Positions 1 to 10,351 of a DNA stretch of 60,000 bases are shown one piece after another. Source of the DNA: Bolinopsis microptera. Lineage: Eukaryota; Ctenophora; Tentaculata; Lobata; Bolinopsidae. Below the pieces are notes generated by a model. It ran no database searches and had not been told where the DNA came from. It saw only the letters and a program-made list of their open reading frames with translations. The position numbers were made by a program, and so were the translations under genes. Within the stretch, counting starts at the first letter, position 1; each line of letters opens with the position of its first letter. The stretch covers positions 17,145,401-17,205,400 of the forward strand of contig NC_087082.1 in NCBI RefSeq assembly GCF_026151205.1, read 5' to 3'.

Positions 1-234
1 ATTTAATCTCTACTGGAGACTCTAAATTAGTGACCCTGCTTGGTTTTCAGTGCACTTATTTACATTTAGTATTAAATAGTAGTATTTTCTTTGTTTTGAT
101 TGAAATTTCTACGGATTTCTAGAACTGCGACCAAACATAAACCTACGCAATAGAAATTTCAATGGCAGAGAAAATTAATACACTTAGTCATGAAACTTGA
201 TCGCCTTTATTAAAGAATAATCGTATTTTTGCAG

Positions 235-308
235 GACATTGTACTACCAGAAATGAACATTCACTGTCTTACTTGTCAAAAGAAGCCTAGATCTGGAAAA
301 GCTCGAAG
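235..308 (+). CDS. NTE exon 1 of window (inter-domain linker)
   Basis: Tentative exon after a gcag acceptor and before a gtaaat donor. Only one frame is open; it is Lys/Arg-rich with a CLTCQKK stretch and ends two bases into a codon, which exactly matches the acceptor phase at 848. It would encode part of the poorly conserved linker between cNMP domains 1 and 2. Support is splice sites and phase only. Confidence 0.5.
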
Positions 309-847
309 GTAAATAAAACCCTCATATTATATACTTATCTTTCAGATTAATTGTAAATGTGAGATTATCCCAGGGGCTTGGCACTGTTGACAGATCGTTA
401 ACAATTTGTCGTCAGTTCTCCTGAAGACAGTCGTCTTTATCTTATGTATCTTACAGTGTTGATGTATTTAAAGTGTCATCTTGTGTCTTGTTACACGTTG
501 GAAGTGAGACACATTCCAATTACCAGCTCCACTAAGGGAAACCGTCCTTTACTTGTAACGGTCTCCTCTATCATTCGAGTGGCCGGCCTTTGGTATACGT
601 TGTCTCAGTCTGGCTAATGTCCGCCACTCTTTCCTATATCCTGCTGAAATGATCATGCCTCAAATGTTGGGGTTTGATCTAGTAGCGGTCTTGTAGTCCT
701 CTTTAATACAGTCGAGCCAAGACATTCGAGGTCTACCTCTGGTTCTTTTTCCATGTGCTGGTTTCCTCTGCAGTAATTTATTGGGCAGCCGTTCTTCACA
801 AATATGTACTCAACCTTTATAAGGTTATAAGGTAATATATTGTCCAG

Positions 848-966
848 GAGGCAGCGTAGCAGGAGCAACACAAACAACAGTGCTACAAGTAACTTATCAG
901 CTGATGGAGAGGAGCTCTTCGAGGAGGCGTCTGAAGATCACAGACCCCGTCCTGTTTTTGACATGG
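848..966 (+). CDS. NTE exon 2 of window (acidic linker)
   Basis: Acceptor tgtccag and donor gtaagt. The open frame is Ser/Asn-rich then acidic (GEELFEEASED) and ends one base into a codon. This suits the low-complexity linker ahead of cNMP domain 2. No domain is visible; the call rests on splice signals and on reading-phase continuity with 1196. Confidence 0.62.
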
Positions 967-1195
967 GTAAGTGTCACAAATTGGTAAGTGTCACAAAGCG
1001 ACAGTGCGCGGAAAACAGCACGAATTATTGTCCTGCATTTTTGTTGTTTTTGTAAATTCAAAGGAGAGGTACACAATGTTATCAACAGAGGAAGGGATAA
1101 TGGTTTACAAATTTAAACCTAAACTCTAGCCTTCCCTATACCACTTGTTCTACATTTCTACATTATCTACTCAACCTTCAATTCCCTTTTTGTAG

Positions 1196-1326
1196 AAGGG
1201 CCAGCTGCTAAGACCGAATCGTCGTTGGAAATGGTTCTAGCAGAATCAGCCCCACATGAAAATGTGGATGATAATAACATTATAAAGATTGCTGTGGAAG
1301 ATCTTGTCAAACTGCTTGGACTGAAG
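1196..1326 (+). CDS. NTE exon 3 of window (entry to cNMP domain 2)
   Basis: Acceptor tgtag, donor gtttgt. It ends with IAVEDLVKLLGLK, matching the NTE-family helix just before cNMP domain 2 (vertebrate proteins have an EAAKQELAKLMRI-like helix here). Phase closes to zero at its end, as the next exon requires. Confidence 0.82.
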
Positions 1327-1795
1327 GTTTGTGCTCTTTTTGTGTCTGCTTATGTATATTTTTAGACAGAACGAATGCATATTGCATATGGAGTTCGGTC
1401 TTGCCTAAAAGTAATTCAAAGTGAAGTTTAAACTTTAATAGGTTTTGATTCCTTATGCTTATATCAGTAGACCGGTTTTCTGAAAAATATAGTGCAGCTC
1501 TTAGCCGGTTGCAGTCATAACAGTGAAAACGAACTAGAATTTTCTGCGCGCACGAGTGGGTTCGACAGTCGAAGTTCCCTTGTCCAAATTGCTGGGTCTA
1601 CATTTCATAAGTGATGGAAGGCGCGAACATATTATTGTTGATGGCAACTTTTCGCCAACGCGCGCACACGTATGTACGTTTTATATTTTATAATGATCAA
1701 TCATGTATGTGATCGAGCTGCCGACTGGCTTGCTCGACTTCACTGTTGACGATTAAACGTACATCCTAACCCTAATGTTTGCCCACAACCCAAAG

Positions 1796-1945
1796 GACGA
1801 GACAGTACTGGAAGGGAAGGTAACACTGGTTCACATAGCTCGCGGTAGTGTTATCTGTAAACAGGGCGACGTGGAGAAGTTCCTGACTTTTGTGGTGTCC
1901 GGTCATTTGGAGGTCACTCAACACGACATTCACGATAACGAGGAG
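1796..1945 (+). CDS. NTE exon 4 of window (cNMP-binding-like domain 2, first half)
   Basis: Fifty codons, phase 0 at both ends. It contains ARGSVICKQGD, the beta-roll turn of cNMP-binding folds, followed by LTFVVSGHLEV. In NTE these domains are regulatory; direct cyclic-nucleotide binding has been hard to show in animals. The exon starts after an aaag acceptor preceded by a weak pyrimidine tract; donor gtatgt. Confidence 0.92.
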
Positions 1946-2148
1946 GTATGTGGGATTAACGCTTGCCAGAATTCTAGATCTTTACTATCAATTTGGATCC
2001 TGCCTAGATCATTAATTATGTGTCACGATAGTGTTGGACCTTCAGAAAACTGAAAAAATACATGGGGCAGTACAAACAACCATTTACATTTCCGAAAAGA
2101 TTGAAGCTTTTTACCACACTCCTACTTATTCATTTAATACCTTCCCAG

Positions 2149-2282
2149 GCGTTCCTGTACACCACAAAGTTGGGGGAGTTTATAGGAGTAATGTCAGTGC
2201 TGACAGGGGACCCCAGCCAAGTCACTGTCACCGCCATCAAGAGATCTATCATCCTCACTATATCTCGGGCTGATATCATTAA
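2149..2282 (+). CDS. NTE exon 5 of window (cNMP domain 2, second half)
   Basis: Acceptor cttcccag, donor gttagt. It encodes LGEFIGVMSVLTGDPS, the phosphate-binding-cassette position, followed by the ILTISRADIIK strand-helix. NTE cassettes deviate from the canonical PKA/CRP cassette and this copy does too. It ends two bases into a Lys codon completed at 2487. Confidence 0.93.
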
Positions 2283-2486
2283 GTTAGTCTAATGAAACTG
2301 GTTTCCGTTTCTTCTTTCAGTGCTATAATAATAGTTATCAATATTGAGTAAGCTGTCTCAATTAGCTCTAAATTTTGAATTTCTGCTCTAAATTATATAC
2401 TACTTGATTGGCGTGATGCTATAGCGGATAACTCCACCACTGAGGTTTAAAAGTAATCCATCTTTCTATCAAGTCCCTCTGCCCAG

Positions 2487-2618
2487 GCTGATAAGAAGTA
2501 ACCCAGCTACACTAGAGAAACTGACCCACCAGTTTACAAAACGCATTTCCCTCTTCGTCCGACAGATGGACTATGCCCTGGAGTGGGTTAGTCTCGAGGC
2601 TGGACATGCTCTTTACAG
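2487..2618 (+). CDS. NTE exon 6 of window (end of cNMP domain 2, start of domain 3)
   Basis: Acceptor ctgcccag, donor gttcct (AG|GT). It encodes the C-helix of domain 2 (FTKRISLFVRQMDYAL) and the entry to domain 3 (EAGHALYR). FVRQMDYAL is highly conserved across NTE proteins (FVRQMDFAI in human). The leftover AG is completed by A at 2795. Confidence 0.94.
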
Positions 2619-2794
2619 GTTCCTATAATCACTGTTATAATTAACGTACAAGTGATCTTTATTTTAGTTTCATTCTCAGATTGATTTCGGCAATCTGACG
2701 ATTTGTGTCTGAAATCCCTAGAATTCCCACCTAATCAGACATTTCTGTCAAAAAGAGAAGTTCTGAACTAAACTGTAACTTTGTACTGTTTCAG

Positions 2795-2934
2795 ACAAGG
2801 GGAGGCGTCACACAGCACGTACATAGTGCTGAGTGGTCGACTCAGATCAGTGCTGGAGCACGACAATGGAAGGAAGGAACTGGTATCTGAGTTTGGTAGA
2901 GGGGACACTATCGGGGTAATTGAGTTTGCTACAG
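2795..2934 (+). CDS. NTE exon 7 of window (cNMP domain 3 core)
   Basis: Acceptor gtttcag, donor gtgagc. It encodes [11 protein letters not shown] and [17 protein letters not shown], which align position by position with the third cNMP-like domain (YIVLNGRLRSV, GRGDLIGVVEAL). It ends one base into a Gly codon. Confidence 0.95.
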
Positions 2935-3906
2935 GTGAGCCTCTTCAGAGTGGTTAGAAACTGTAAGCTTGCTGACATCACGTGATCATGGTGTTCAGGT
3001 CTGTCTTCCTTTCTCAATATATGGTTTACCAATTACCACATATTGTAAAGACTTGCAGTTTTTGCATGCTCTAAATCTTTACACGGCGTGTCACTTACGT
3101 GTGCTTCATTGCAATATTGGAGGTGTAGTTTAATCAATAGTATACACAATATATTTTACTTTCATGTGGTTATAGGAAAGTCAATTTAAACAGCAGTCAA
3201 TAAAGCAAAATTTTATTCAATTACAAGAATAAGGTTAACATAGTCACCGACTAGGGCAACATTTCCATGGACCTAGCCTTAAACGTTGTTACACTGGCTA
3301 CTGAAGTACATTTTAATTAATTCTGAATGTTACACGTGCAAATCGATGATTAATTCCGATAAGTATAGTAGCAGTCGATTTAAGTACAGATCAGTCGAAA
3401 GTACACATTTTATTGTTGTAAAGTAGGACTTTAACAGTCATTGAAGTGATCAAATAGAGTATTTCTTTCGGTTTTTATAACAGGTTAGTATAACTGATAA
3501 CAGTTTTTACCGTCCATTTATCATTTAAACTAGGGTCATTTTGAGTGTAAGTTTAACGGTAATTTTAGCGAAAAGATAAGTGTGTAGACTTATGTCTAGT
3601 TCACTCGTGTGTAATTCACGCGAAAGGGCCAGAGTATGTACAGAGTGTGTGTAAGGGCTCGGAATAGTGTTATAGGTGCAGTGCTCTTTCTTTTTAAGTT
3701 TAGTTGCTACAGTATTATATATACGAATCGAAATTATAATAGAAATCATGACCTCATGTTTTGAAAACAAATGGTGCCATGATATTTTTCTGTTTCGAGA
3801 CATTAAACGTTCTGATAATCGGAATCAGACAGTTAGTTGTTTATTATTTATCCCCTCAGGGTCGCTTCAACAACAAGTCCATATTTAAATGTGAACATCC
3901 CCTCAG
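2935..3906 (+). other. Intron 7 of window, AT-rich, no gene recognised
   Basis: 972 bases of intron, AT-rich and without homopeptide or transposon structure that I recognise. Short open stretches have no coding character. The only notable item is the duplicated acceptor at 3852-3865. Confidence 0.6.
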
Positions 3907-4004
3907 GGTCGCCCCACACCCACACAGTGCTAGCTGTTCGGGACACGGAACTGGGGAAAATACCTGAGGGCCTCCTTAACACTATCAAACTCTGGCATCC
4001 CAAG
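3907..4004 (+). CDS. NTE exon 8 of window (cNMP domain 3 end)
   Basis: Acceptor cccctcag, donor gtactt. It encodes TVLAVRDTELGKIPEGLL, a signature NTE segment (VHAVRDTELAKLPEGTL in vertebrates). An identical 14-base stretch covering the acceptor also occurs 47 bases upstream (see findings); only the 3907 start continues without a stop. Confidence 0.94.
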
Positions 4005-4290
4005 GTACTTTCACTGCTATTTGGCTGTTTATCGTGTCCGGAAGTGAAGATAACAACTTTGATTGAAACGTATTTACTATTTCAATGTTCGGTGGACCGT
4101 TAACCGTTGGTTTTACGTGGATTTAGCAGCTGCTGACCTCCTTAGTTATGCTTTTTGTTTTTTGTCAAATTTTATGATTTCTGATCTATTTCCACAAGAA
4201 TGATCTACATTTTAAAATGAAGAAGTTTATGATTAAAATCCTAAATAAGGAATTATTATTAAACCCAAATTGCAAGTTAAACCTCCTCAG

Positions 4291-4399
4291 ACAGTATCAA
4301 GACTGATCCAGCTGTTAGGAAACCAGGTCCTGGGCCAGGTCAAGTACAGCTCCAGAGAACAACCTCATCTTCACAAACCCTTACAACAAGGGGGACCTG
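4291..4399 (+). CDS. NTE exon 9 of window
   Basis: Acceptor cctcctcag. It encodes VSRLIQLLGNQVLGQV, matching the helix after cNMP domain 3, then a Gln/Gly/Pro-rich linker. The donor is ambiguous: GTGGGT at 4400 paired with acceptor 4618, or GTTTGT at 4404 paired with acceptor 4622. Both pairs keep frame and differ by one residue (Ser or Gly). I prefer 4399/4618 because of its stronger pyrimidine tract. Confidence 0.88.
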
Positions 4400-4617
4400 G
4401 TGGGTTTGTCTATCTTATGACAGTTAACAGTGTACGAATTTTGTATTTTAATTGGTTCAAAATCGCTTAGATGTCCTTATCATCTGTTGACATTGTGTGA
4501 ATGTGAACATTCGCCACGCCTTTCATGACTCGATTTAGAATCGGAGTCAGAGTGAGCATGAAAAATGGAGGGAATGTGAAATGTTTGTAGTACCTGACGA
4601 TTAATCCCTCCCCCCAG

Positions 4618-4688
4618 GTAGCAACAACATTCACCACACGCCCAACACTAACCTTGCCACGGTAGCCCTACTTCCCTGCACTAGAAAT
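4618..4688 (+). CDS. NTE exon 10 of window
   Basis: The acceptor follows a C-rich tract; donor gtgagt. It encodes NTNLATVALLPC, the conserved start of the NTE region linking cNMP domains to the catalytic half (ASNLATVAILPV in human). Phase is zero at the end. Confidence 0.9.
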
Positions 4689-5179
4689 GTGAGTATGTTT
4701 CGAAGTCGTTTTATCCACTTACGTGCTTTGTCTTTCTACCTCTGTGCAGTGTCCAGCTTAATTTTACGTGCTTTGTCTTTCTACCTCTGTGCAGTGTCCA
4801 GCTTAGTTTTATAACCTGCTTTAATTCGGTTAATGAAACTACCTTACGAGACATATTTATATGGTACGAAATTCGGGGAGTTTTGGAAAAAATGGGAAAA
4901 AATCCCCATATTTTCGTACTGAATTTCTGAAATTTCGCACTGAATTACTGAATTTCTGAAAAAATCCCCATATTTTCGTTCCCCCATAATTTCGATCCCC
5001 GCTAATTATGATCCACATAAATATGTTTTGTAAGGTACTAAAAAACTTTCACGTCCACGTCCAACCAGCATGGTTTTACGTGACTTGATAACATCACAAA
5101 GTTTACACAAATTCTACTTGTACCTCAAGAAACCACCATACCCAATCCAACAACGCCTCCTAAAATTACTCCCCCGCAG
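4689..5179 (+). repeat. Intron with 45-bp direct duplication and diverged repeat
   Basis: 4721-4765 and 4766-4810 are a near-perfect 45-base tandem duplication, each copy ending in an acceptor-like run (ctacctctgtgcag). 4870-5000 holds a second local duplication around the words tccccatattttcg. No gene seen. Confidence 0.7.
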
Positions 5180-5295
5180 GTGCCACTTCACGCCTTCTCA
5201 GCAGCTCTCTGCTCCGCAGTAAACACTATAGGACCCTGCACCAGACTTACCTCCTCCCTCATCATCAAGCAGCTTGGCAGTGACGCTCTAAACAG
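5180..5295 (+). CDS. NTE exon 11 of window (last exon before the 41.6 kb intron)
   Basis: Acceptor cccgcag, donor gtacgg. It encodes VPLHAFSAALCSAVNTIGP, matching VPMVAFTLELQHALQAIGP, and ends two bases into a codon (AG). The next homologous codon is found only at 46901, so donor and acceptor are 41,605 bases apart. Confidence 0.93.
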
Positions 5296-5321
5296 GTACG
5301 GGGAGACTGGTCAATTTAGTG

Positions 5322-5440
5322 GGGTGGTGGGGTCCTGGAGCAGATTCTAGGTGGGGTCCTGAAGCGGATTCTAGGTGGGGTCCTGGAGCGGATTCTAGGT
5401 GGGGTCATGGAGCGGATTCTGGGTGGGGTCCTGGGGTTTA
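5322..5440 (+). repeat. 24-bp minisatellite at the start of the giant intron
   Basis: Five imperfect copies of a 24-base unit (consensus GGGTCCTGGAGCGGATTC plus TAGGTG), about 25 bases after the exon 11 donor. 24 is divisible by three, so the plus frame reads WGPGADSR repeats, but it follows the donor and is intronic. Confidence 0.85.
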
Positions 5441-7252
5441 CGTTATGCAGTTCTTACTGCCATATAATTATGATGGCCTGGCTATCATATCAGCCTTAAT
5501 TCTCATATTATATTCTATTTATTGCCTTCTGTTAACTCCTTAGTAATGGGTTACCGTCTTTATCTAGTAAATCTATTAAGTTCATTAAACGTCGGATCCG
5601 TCTCTGTGGATGTTGTTTCATCCGTTATCCCGGATTTTCTTATCATAAATAAAATAATTATAAAAACGCTAGAATTAACTGAATGTGTTCTTTCTTTAGC
5701 CTTAATAAGTGTTAAAAAGGATTTATTCTTATATGACCAATTATACACAATTTCACGTTGAAGATCTATGTACTCCATGAGTCGTTTCTTAATACGCACG
5801 CGCACGGCTCCGTTGTCTAGTCTTTCACATTATTCCTCTGCCCTACGTTTCCTTTCGTTTATAGGAATTGCTGGGGAATTGCTGCATGTGCAGAAAGCAA
5901 GTTTCAGTAGATGATTCAATCCGAAATATGAATCGTGTTGTCCGATGGGCTTCAAAGACCGCTTATTAAACTCCTCAGATTGCCAGTTTCCTCGGGTGTT
6001 ACTATCGATAAAATAAGATTCCATAAAATGAATGTGTTTTTATTGCAGATTCTTTTACCAGAGCTGCCTCGTTACATAAGATAACTTCCTTTACTGCTCC
6101 TGAGATTCATTATAAGGATATTTAGTTTTCCGGTTTGAACGTAGTATTTAATTAATCCATTATTTAGTCCAAGAATAGTAGTGTTATGTTGTTGATCATA
6201 AAGTACATTTTAATTGGGTTAAAACTAAACATACAAGATTGATTACGTATTGTTTGATAATAAAGCATCTCATGAGATTGATAAAGTAATTCAAGACATT
6301 CGAAGAAGTGTCTGCTCAGAGTGGGACTTGGAGCCACCAACGGGCTTCTGCAAGTTCTTATTAAGAACTTTTTAAATTGTAAGTTTATTACTATCTTATA
6401 TATTTATTTTAAACTTAAAGCTTACGATTTATTATAATTAAATTATTATAATTACGAATTATTATAATTAAAATCCTGAAACTAGCTTAATGGTAATTAT
6501 ACCGATCACATAATAATGTCTTCTTTGTAATTGTACGTTCAGTATTAACGACTAACGTGTCGTAAAGTAGAGCATGCACTACTGTATAAATCCTTACTAC
6601 TCAGAAGCCTTGGCCTTGGCCTGCGAGTGCAATTCCAGATTTAACGGCTCTGCAGCTCTGCTCTGACTACCTACCGATAAGTTTCACATTATTTCAAAAA
6701 TATATTCTTAGTTAAAGGTTAACAAAATATTCTGAATGATACTAGAGGAAAAAAATGGTTATATCAATTGCTCTTAAACTTAAAATTACATTTAATTACG
6801 TTCACATTAAGTTTTATACACATCTATTCCTAATTTCGAATTAGGAAAATATTCCGATGAATTTTTAAAACTTAATTTCTGATAGATAACTCGAAATCAT
6901 ATCAATAACATATTCTAATCCTGGTACACTCACAGTGATAATAGTCGAACTCAACGTTTTGTTTAATGTGATTGTATTAAAGATAAGTATTTTTTGAACG
7001 AGAATGTTCCTAAACTTTCTCCTTTTATTTCCTCCTTAGTCTTAATTAAATTCTGATTTTTATAAGATTTTCTACTTTATTATGTCTAATATTATATAAG
7101 CATGTTGTTATTGTTGTTCTTTATATTATAAAACAACAATTCTTTAGATCTTAAATACTTGCATAACAATAAAAATCAATTCATTTATTTCCGTGCCCCA
7201 TACTTGAAAAAAATTAGGCAATGTTTCTTTTAAGCCAGTTTTAGGAAGTAGT
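5441..7252. other. AT-rich intronic stretch with one dispersed-repeat copy
   Basis: Mostly AT-rich sequence without a supported gene. 5760-5940 is a diverged copy of the 10120-10280 repeat; on the minus strand both read a basic peptide (INERKRRA, then a stretch like RIKKRLMEYIDLQ). The rest shows nothing recognisable. Confidence 0.6.
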
Positions 7253-7255
7253 CGA

Positions 7256-7779
7256 CCTTCTCAGCAACATGGAGGTACCCCCTTCTGAGCAACATGGAGG
7301 TACCCCCCTTCTGAGCAACATGGAGGTACCCCCCTTCTGAGCAACATGGAGGTACCCCCCTTCTGAGCAACATGGAGGTACCCCCCTTCTGAGCAACATG
7401 GAGGTACCCCCCTTCTGAGCAACATGGAGGTACCCCCCTTCTGAGCAACATGGAGGTACCCCCCTTCTGAGCAACATGGAGGTACCCCCCTTCTGAGCAA
7501 CATGGAGGTACCCCCTTCTGAGCAACATGGAGGTACCCCCCTTCTGAGCAACATGGAGGTACCCCCCTTCTCAGCAACATGGAGGTACCCCCTTCTGAGC
7601 AACATGGAGGTACCCCCCTTCTGAGCAACATGGAGGTACCCCCCTTCTGAGCAACATGGAGGTACCCCCCTTCTGAGCAACATGGAGGTACCCCCCTTCT
7701 GAGCAACATGGAGGTACCCCCCTTCTGAGCAACATGGAGGTACCCCCCTTCTCAGCAACATGGAGGTACCCCCTTCTGA
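7256..7779. repeat. 26-bp minisatellite, about 20 copies
   Basis: Nearly perfect tandem array of a 26-base unit (GAGCAACATGGAGGTACC followed by CCCCTTCT), with several 25-base units lacking one C. Each unit contains the palindrome GGTACC. Because 26 is not a multiple of three, all three minus-strand frames stay open, giving false ORFs of 95-166 residues. Copies are almost identical, so the array is young or homogenised. Confidence 0.95.
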
Positions 7780-8455
7780 ATAATGAAACCCGGTTCGTGC
7801 TTGTTGTAGTGTAAGTTGTAACCGTCCATTATTTCAAACAGTGATAGGCCTTTATTGCCTTCTTCAACGTTTGGTGGATAATTAAAAATATCTAAATCGA
7901 TCATCTTACCATGTAATATAATATAATAATTAATATACAAAATATTTATCATATTCTGACGAGCTCTTTGGAAGGCTGATGTTTTCTTCCATAGAATTAA
8001 GTTGATGTATTTCTCTGAATCTGTTGAAGACACTCAAACAGTGTTAAACATTTGAGTAAGAGTATAACGATGAATGTGGCCTGTTCAAATCTCTCCCTGC
8101 CATCTGAATTGGCATATCTGTTTGGAGCACTTTTCTTATATCTTTAGACCATTTCCACTTATCTGAGCGGTGTTTTCTGAAAAATTAAATTAATTGTGAC
8201 TTTAGCAACCGCCAAGTTTGATTTGTCAATGAAACTCTGTTCATTCAAACAAGAAGTTCCAGGTGTTTCATCGACAATTGTTGGTTGACGATGCTGGATT
8301 TCGTGGAGCTGAGGAACGTGCACCTCATCAGAGCTTCCGACTCGAATGTGTAGTTCATCAGCACAGAGAGTCTGTTTCTTCTTAAAAAGCTAATAGATCT
8401 GCGTTTGAGAATTGACTGTTTTAGCTTTACTTAGGTAATTGTAGCTAATGTAAGT

Positions 8456-8779
8456 TTACATAACATTGATGACTGTTATCTTGTCCATGAGGTCGAAAAG
8501 CGACGCTAGAGAGTATACTGCATAGCCTTGCCTGAAGTAACAGTCCACATAGAAGGCCCTGACCCTGTAGGTGAAAGCTCTTTTCCACGTTAATTTATGG
8601 GCCTCGATGTTGCCTGGACTGATGTGGTTGGACATTTCTCTGTTCAAGTGTCCCGATCCCATGGCCACCTTGGCCTGGTTGCCCACTGGTTCCAAATTGT
8701 GTCCAATGGCCATTCGCAGGGCTTCACTGAAGAGTGTCCATGAAGTTTGCTTTAGTTGGATTGTTTCCTGGAGGGTGAG
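8456..8779 (-). CDS. Unidentified minus-strand exon (intact, well-formed)
   Basis: Reads continuously from a good minus-strand acceptor (cctccacag) at 8780 to a stop or possible donor near 8456, about 107 codons. The product is mixed-composition and protein-like: motifs TLFSEALRMAIGHNLEP, GNQAKVAMGSGHLNR and RAFYVDCYF, with an ATG at 8713. Base composition is clearly richer in GC than surrounding intron. I do not recognise the family. It sits in antisense orientation to NTE, like the other unexplained exons in this intron, and may be one exon of a nested gene or mobile element. Confidence 0.45.
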   Translation of the reverse strand, partial: LTLQETIQLKQTSWTLFSEALRMAIGHNLEPVGNQAKVAMGSGHLNREMSNHISPGNIEAHKLTWKRAFTYRVRAFYVDCYFRQGYAVYSLASLFDLMDKITVINVM

Positions 8780-8957
8780 CTGTGGAGGGGACGAGTGTGA
8801 GATCGGATAATGATTCTGCGTAGGTTAGTTGGTTGGGAGCAAGGTTGGTTTGGAGTGCTAATGGTTGGAGAGTCATGTTTCTAGGGAATTTTGTGGTTAT
8901 GGTTTACAATCATTAAGGCACAAGCAGGATGATGTGGTTTTGCTATGATCATATATA

Positions 8958-9160
8958 TTTATTACCGAGTAAGTCAGTTGTCTTATATGCTTAATTATAC
9001 ATTATAACCTCGTTCTTTTTTGACGGCGTTATTCTCACTCTCTGGCGGCATCGTTAACAGTATAACTTATTCCTCGTTCTTCTGACGGCGTCGCTCTATA
9101 ATAGCGGTTTAACTTATGCTCAATAATATTAATATTATACCTTACTTACCCGGTAATAAA
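8958..9160. mobile_element. Possible short MITE, 203 bp
   Basis: Ends form an inverted repeat: TTTATTACCGAGTAAGT at the left and, reversed, TTTATTACCGGGTAAGT at the right. Inside, two related blocks contain CTCGTTCTT and GACGGCGT. No clear target duplication and no coding sequence, so the class is unknown. Confidence 0.4.
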
Positions 9161-9296
9161 GTTCAAGTAAAATTGCGGCGGCAAGCCAAGTGCTCGACAG
9201 CGTTTATTTTATAACATGTGTAAGATTTAAATAACAAGGCGGAGTTAGTTTGCAGATCAACGGTTACAAGTGCTTGGTTTATCGGTGGGGGTGAGT

Positions 9297-9425
9297 AGGT
9301 GGGGGGGGGGGGGGGGGGGCCGATGGTGAAAAGTGGTGAAAAATGGTGAATTTTTCTTTTATTTTGCCAATTTACCATAAAAAATGTTCACAATTTTTCA
9401 CCATTTTTCACCATTTCAAATTGAA
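9297..9425. repeat. Poly-G run followed by inverted TGGTGAAAA repeats
   Basis: About 18 G residues at 9301-9319, preceded by GGGGGTGAGTAGG. Then TGGTGAAAAATGGTGAA at 9323-9352 and its reverse complement (TTTTTCACCATTTTTCACC) at 9393-9415 form a hairpin with a loop of about 40-70 bases. Probably simple-sequence derived. Confidence 0.6.
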
Positions 9426-9443
9426 ATTTTTTTAATAGCTAAA

Positions 9444-9731
9444 TTAAATAATGTTGTGATGTGTTGTAATGACATGATGTTTTACGTATAATTCAGGTAT
9501 GCTCTGGTAGTCATTCTCTGGTAGGTTCAATGCTTCTACCATCCCTTTCACAAACTTTTCCCTCATTTCTATTTTTACTGATGCGTCAATGTTCGGGCTT
9601 TTCTTCTCAGCTTTAACAATCAAACGTTTAACGATCTTCTGTTTACCTTTCGTTGTGCTTGTACTCGCCAAACATTGATTAATGCTTTCAGGTTCGATAT
9701 ATTTTTGTCTGACAATCTGTTTATTATACAT
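9444..9731 (-). CDS. Unidentified small basic ORF in a dispersed repeat
   Basis: 95-residue open frame, Lys/Arg-rich (KGKQKIVKRLIVKAEKK) with an acidic C-terminal half. It belongs to a repeat whose adjoining parts (9713-9970) recur at 10277-10350 and 11654-11830. Function unknown; it may be a transposon-associated fragment. Confidence 0.25.
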   Translation of the reverse strand: MYNKQIVRQKYIEPESINQCLASTSTTKGKQKIVKRLIVKAEKKSPNIDASVKIEMREKFVKGMVEALNLPENDYQSIPELYVKHHVITTHHNII

Positions 9732-9970
9732 GCATGTACAATGGCCAAATTCTCATTCTCAAAAATACTCATGATCCCCCTACCATTAGTGGTTGGGCAA
9801 AGCTCTGCTTGGTTTCTGCCATATATTGATAACAATGAAATAAAATAAATTCACGTTCTGCTCGTTCTTTCATTTCCTTTGCTGTATCTTATGGACGCTA
9901 AACCTTTTCCTATACGATTAATTAGACCCACAAGGTGGGATCAGAATATGAAAACATAAGAAATAAATAA
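9713..9970. repeat. Dispersed repeat copy 1 (related to 10277-10351 and 11654-11830)
   Basis: 9713-9775 matches 10277-10343 (cTGTTTATTATACATGCATG and following bases). 9780-9965 matches 11654-11830 (starting ACCATTAGTGGTTGGGCAAAG). 12165-12260 repeats a further part (TGGATCAGAATATGGAAACA). The 10277 copy is interrupted by the hAT element. Confidence 0.75.
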
Positions 9971-10351
9971 TAAAATAAATAAATAAAGAATAATATCACT
10001 TTATTATAACTGTAGAATCTCGAATTAATTTAAATGACTTTTATTGCAATTTGCATAGTTAATTAAAGTAGTACACACTGTACTCAGATTGCCATCGAGT
10101 TTCCTCGTTGGCAATCTGAGTTGAAGATCTATGTATTCCATGAGTCTTTTCTTAATCCGCACGGCTCTGTTCCTTTCACATTCCTCATCTGCCCTACGTT
10201 TTCTTTCGTTTATAGGAATTGCTGCATGTGCAGAAAGCAAGTTTCAGTAGATGATTCAATCCGAAATATGAATCGTGACAGTCTGTTTATTATTATACAT
10301 GCATGTACAATGGCCAAATTCTCATTATCAAAAATACTCATGATCCCATAG

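Noticed and set aside
7230-7761. Minus-strand ORFs of 95-166 residues with MLLRRG repeats
   Set aside because: Artefact of the 26-bp minisatellite, open in all three frames.
7256-7779. CRISPR array
   Set aside because: Repeats abut directly without unique spacers and the genome is eukaryotic; the same holds for the other arrays.
9301-9319. Poly-G as an origin or G-quadruplex element
   Set aside because: A single homopolymer run prone to slippage; nothing nearby supports a function.
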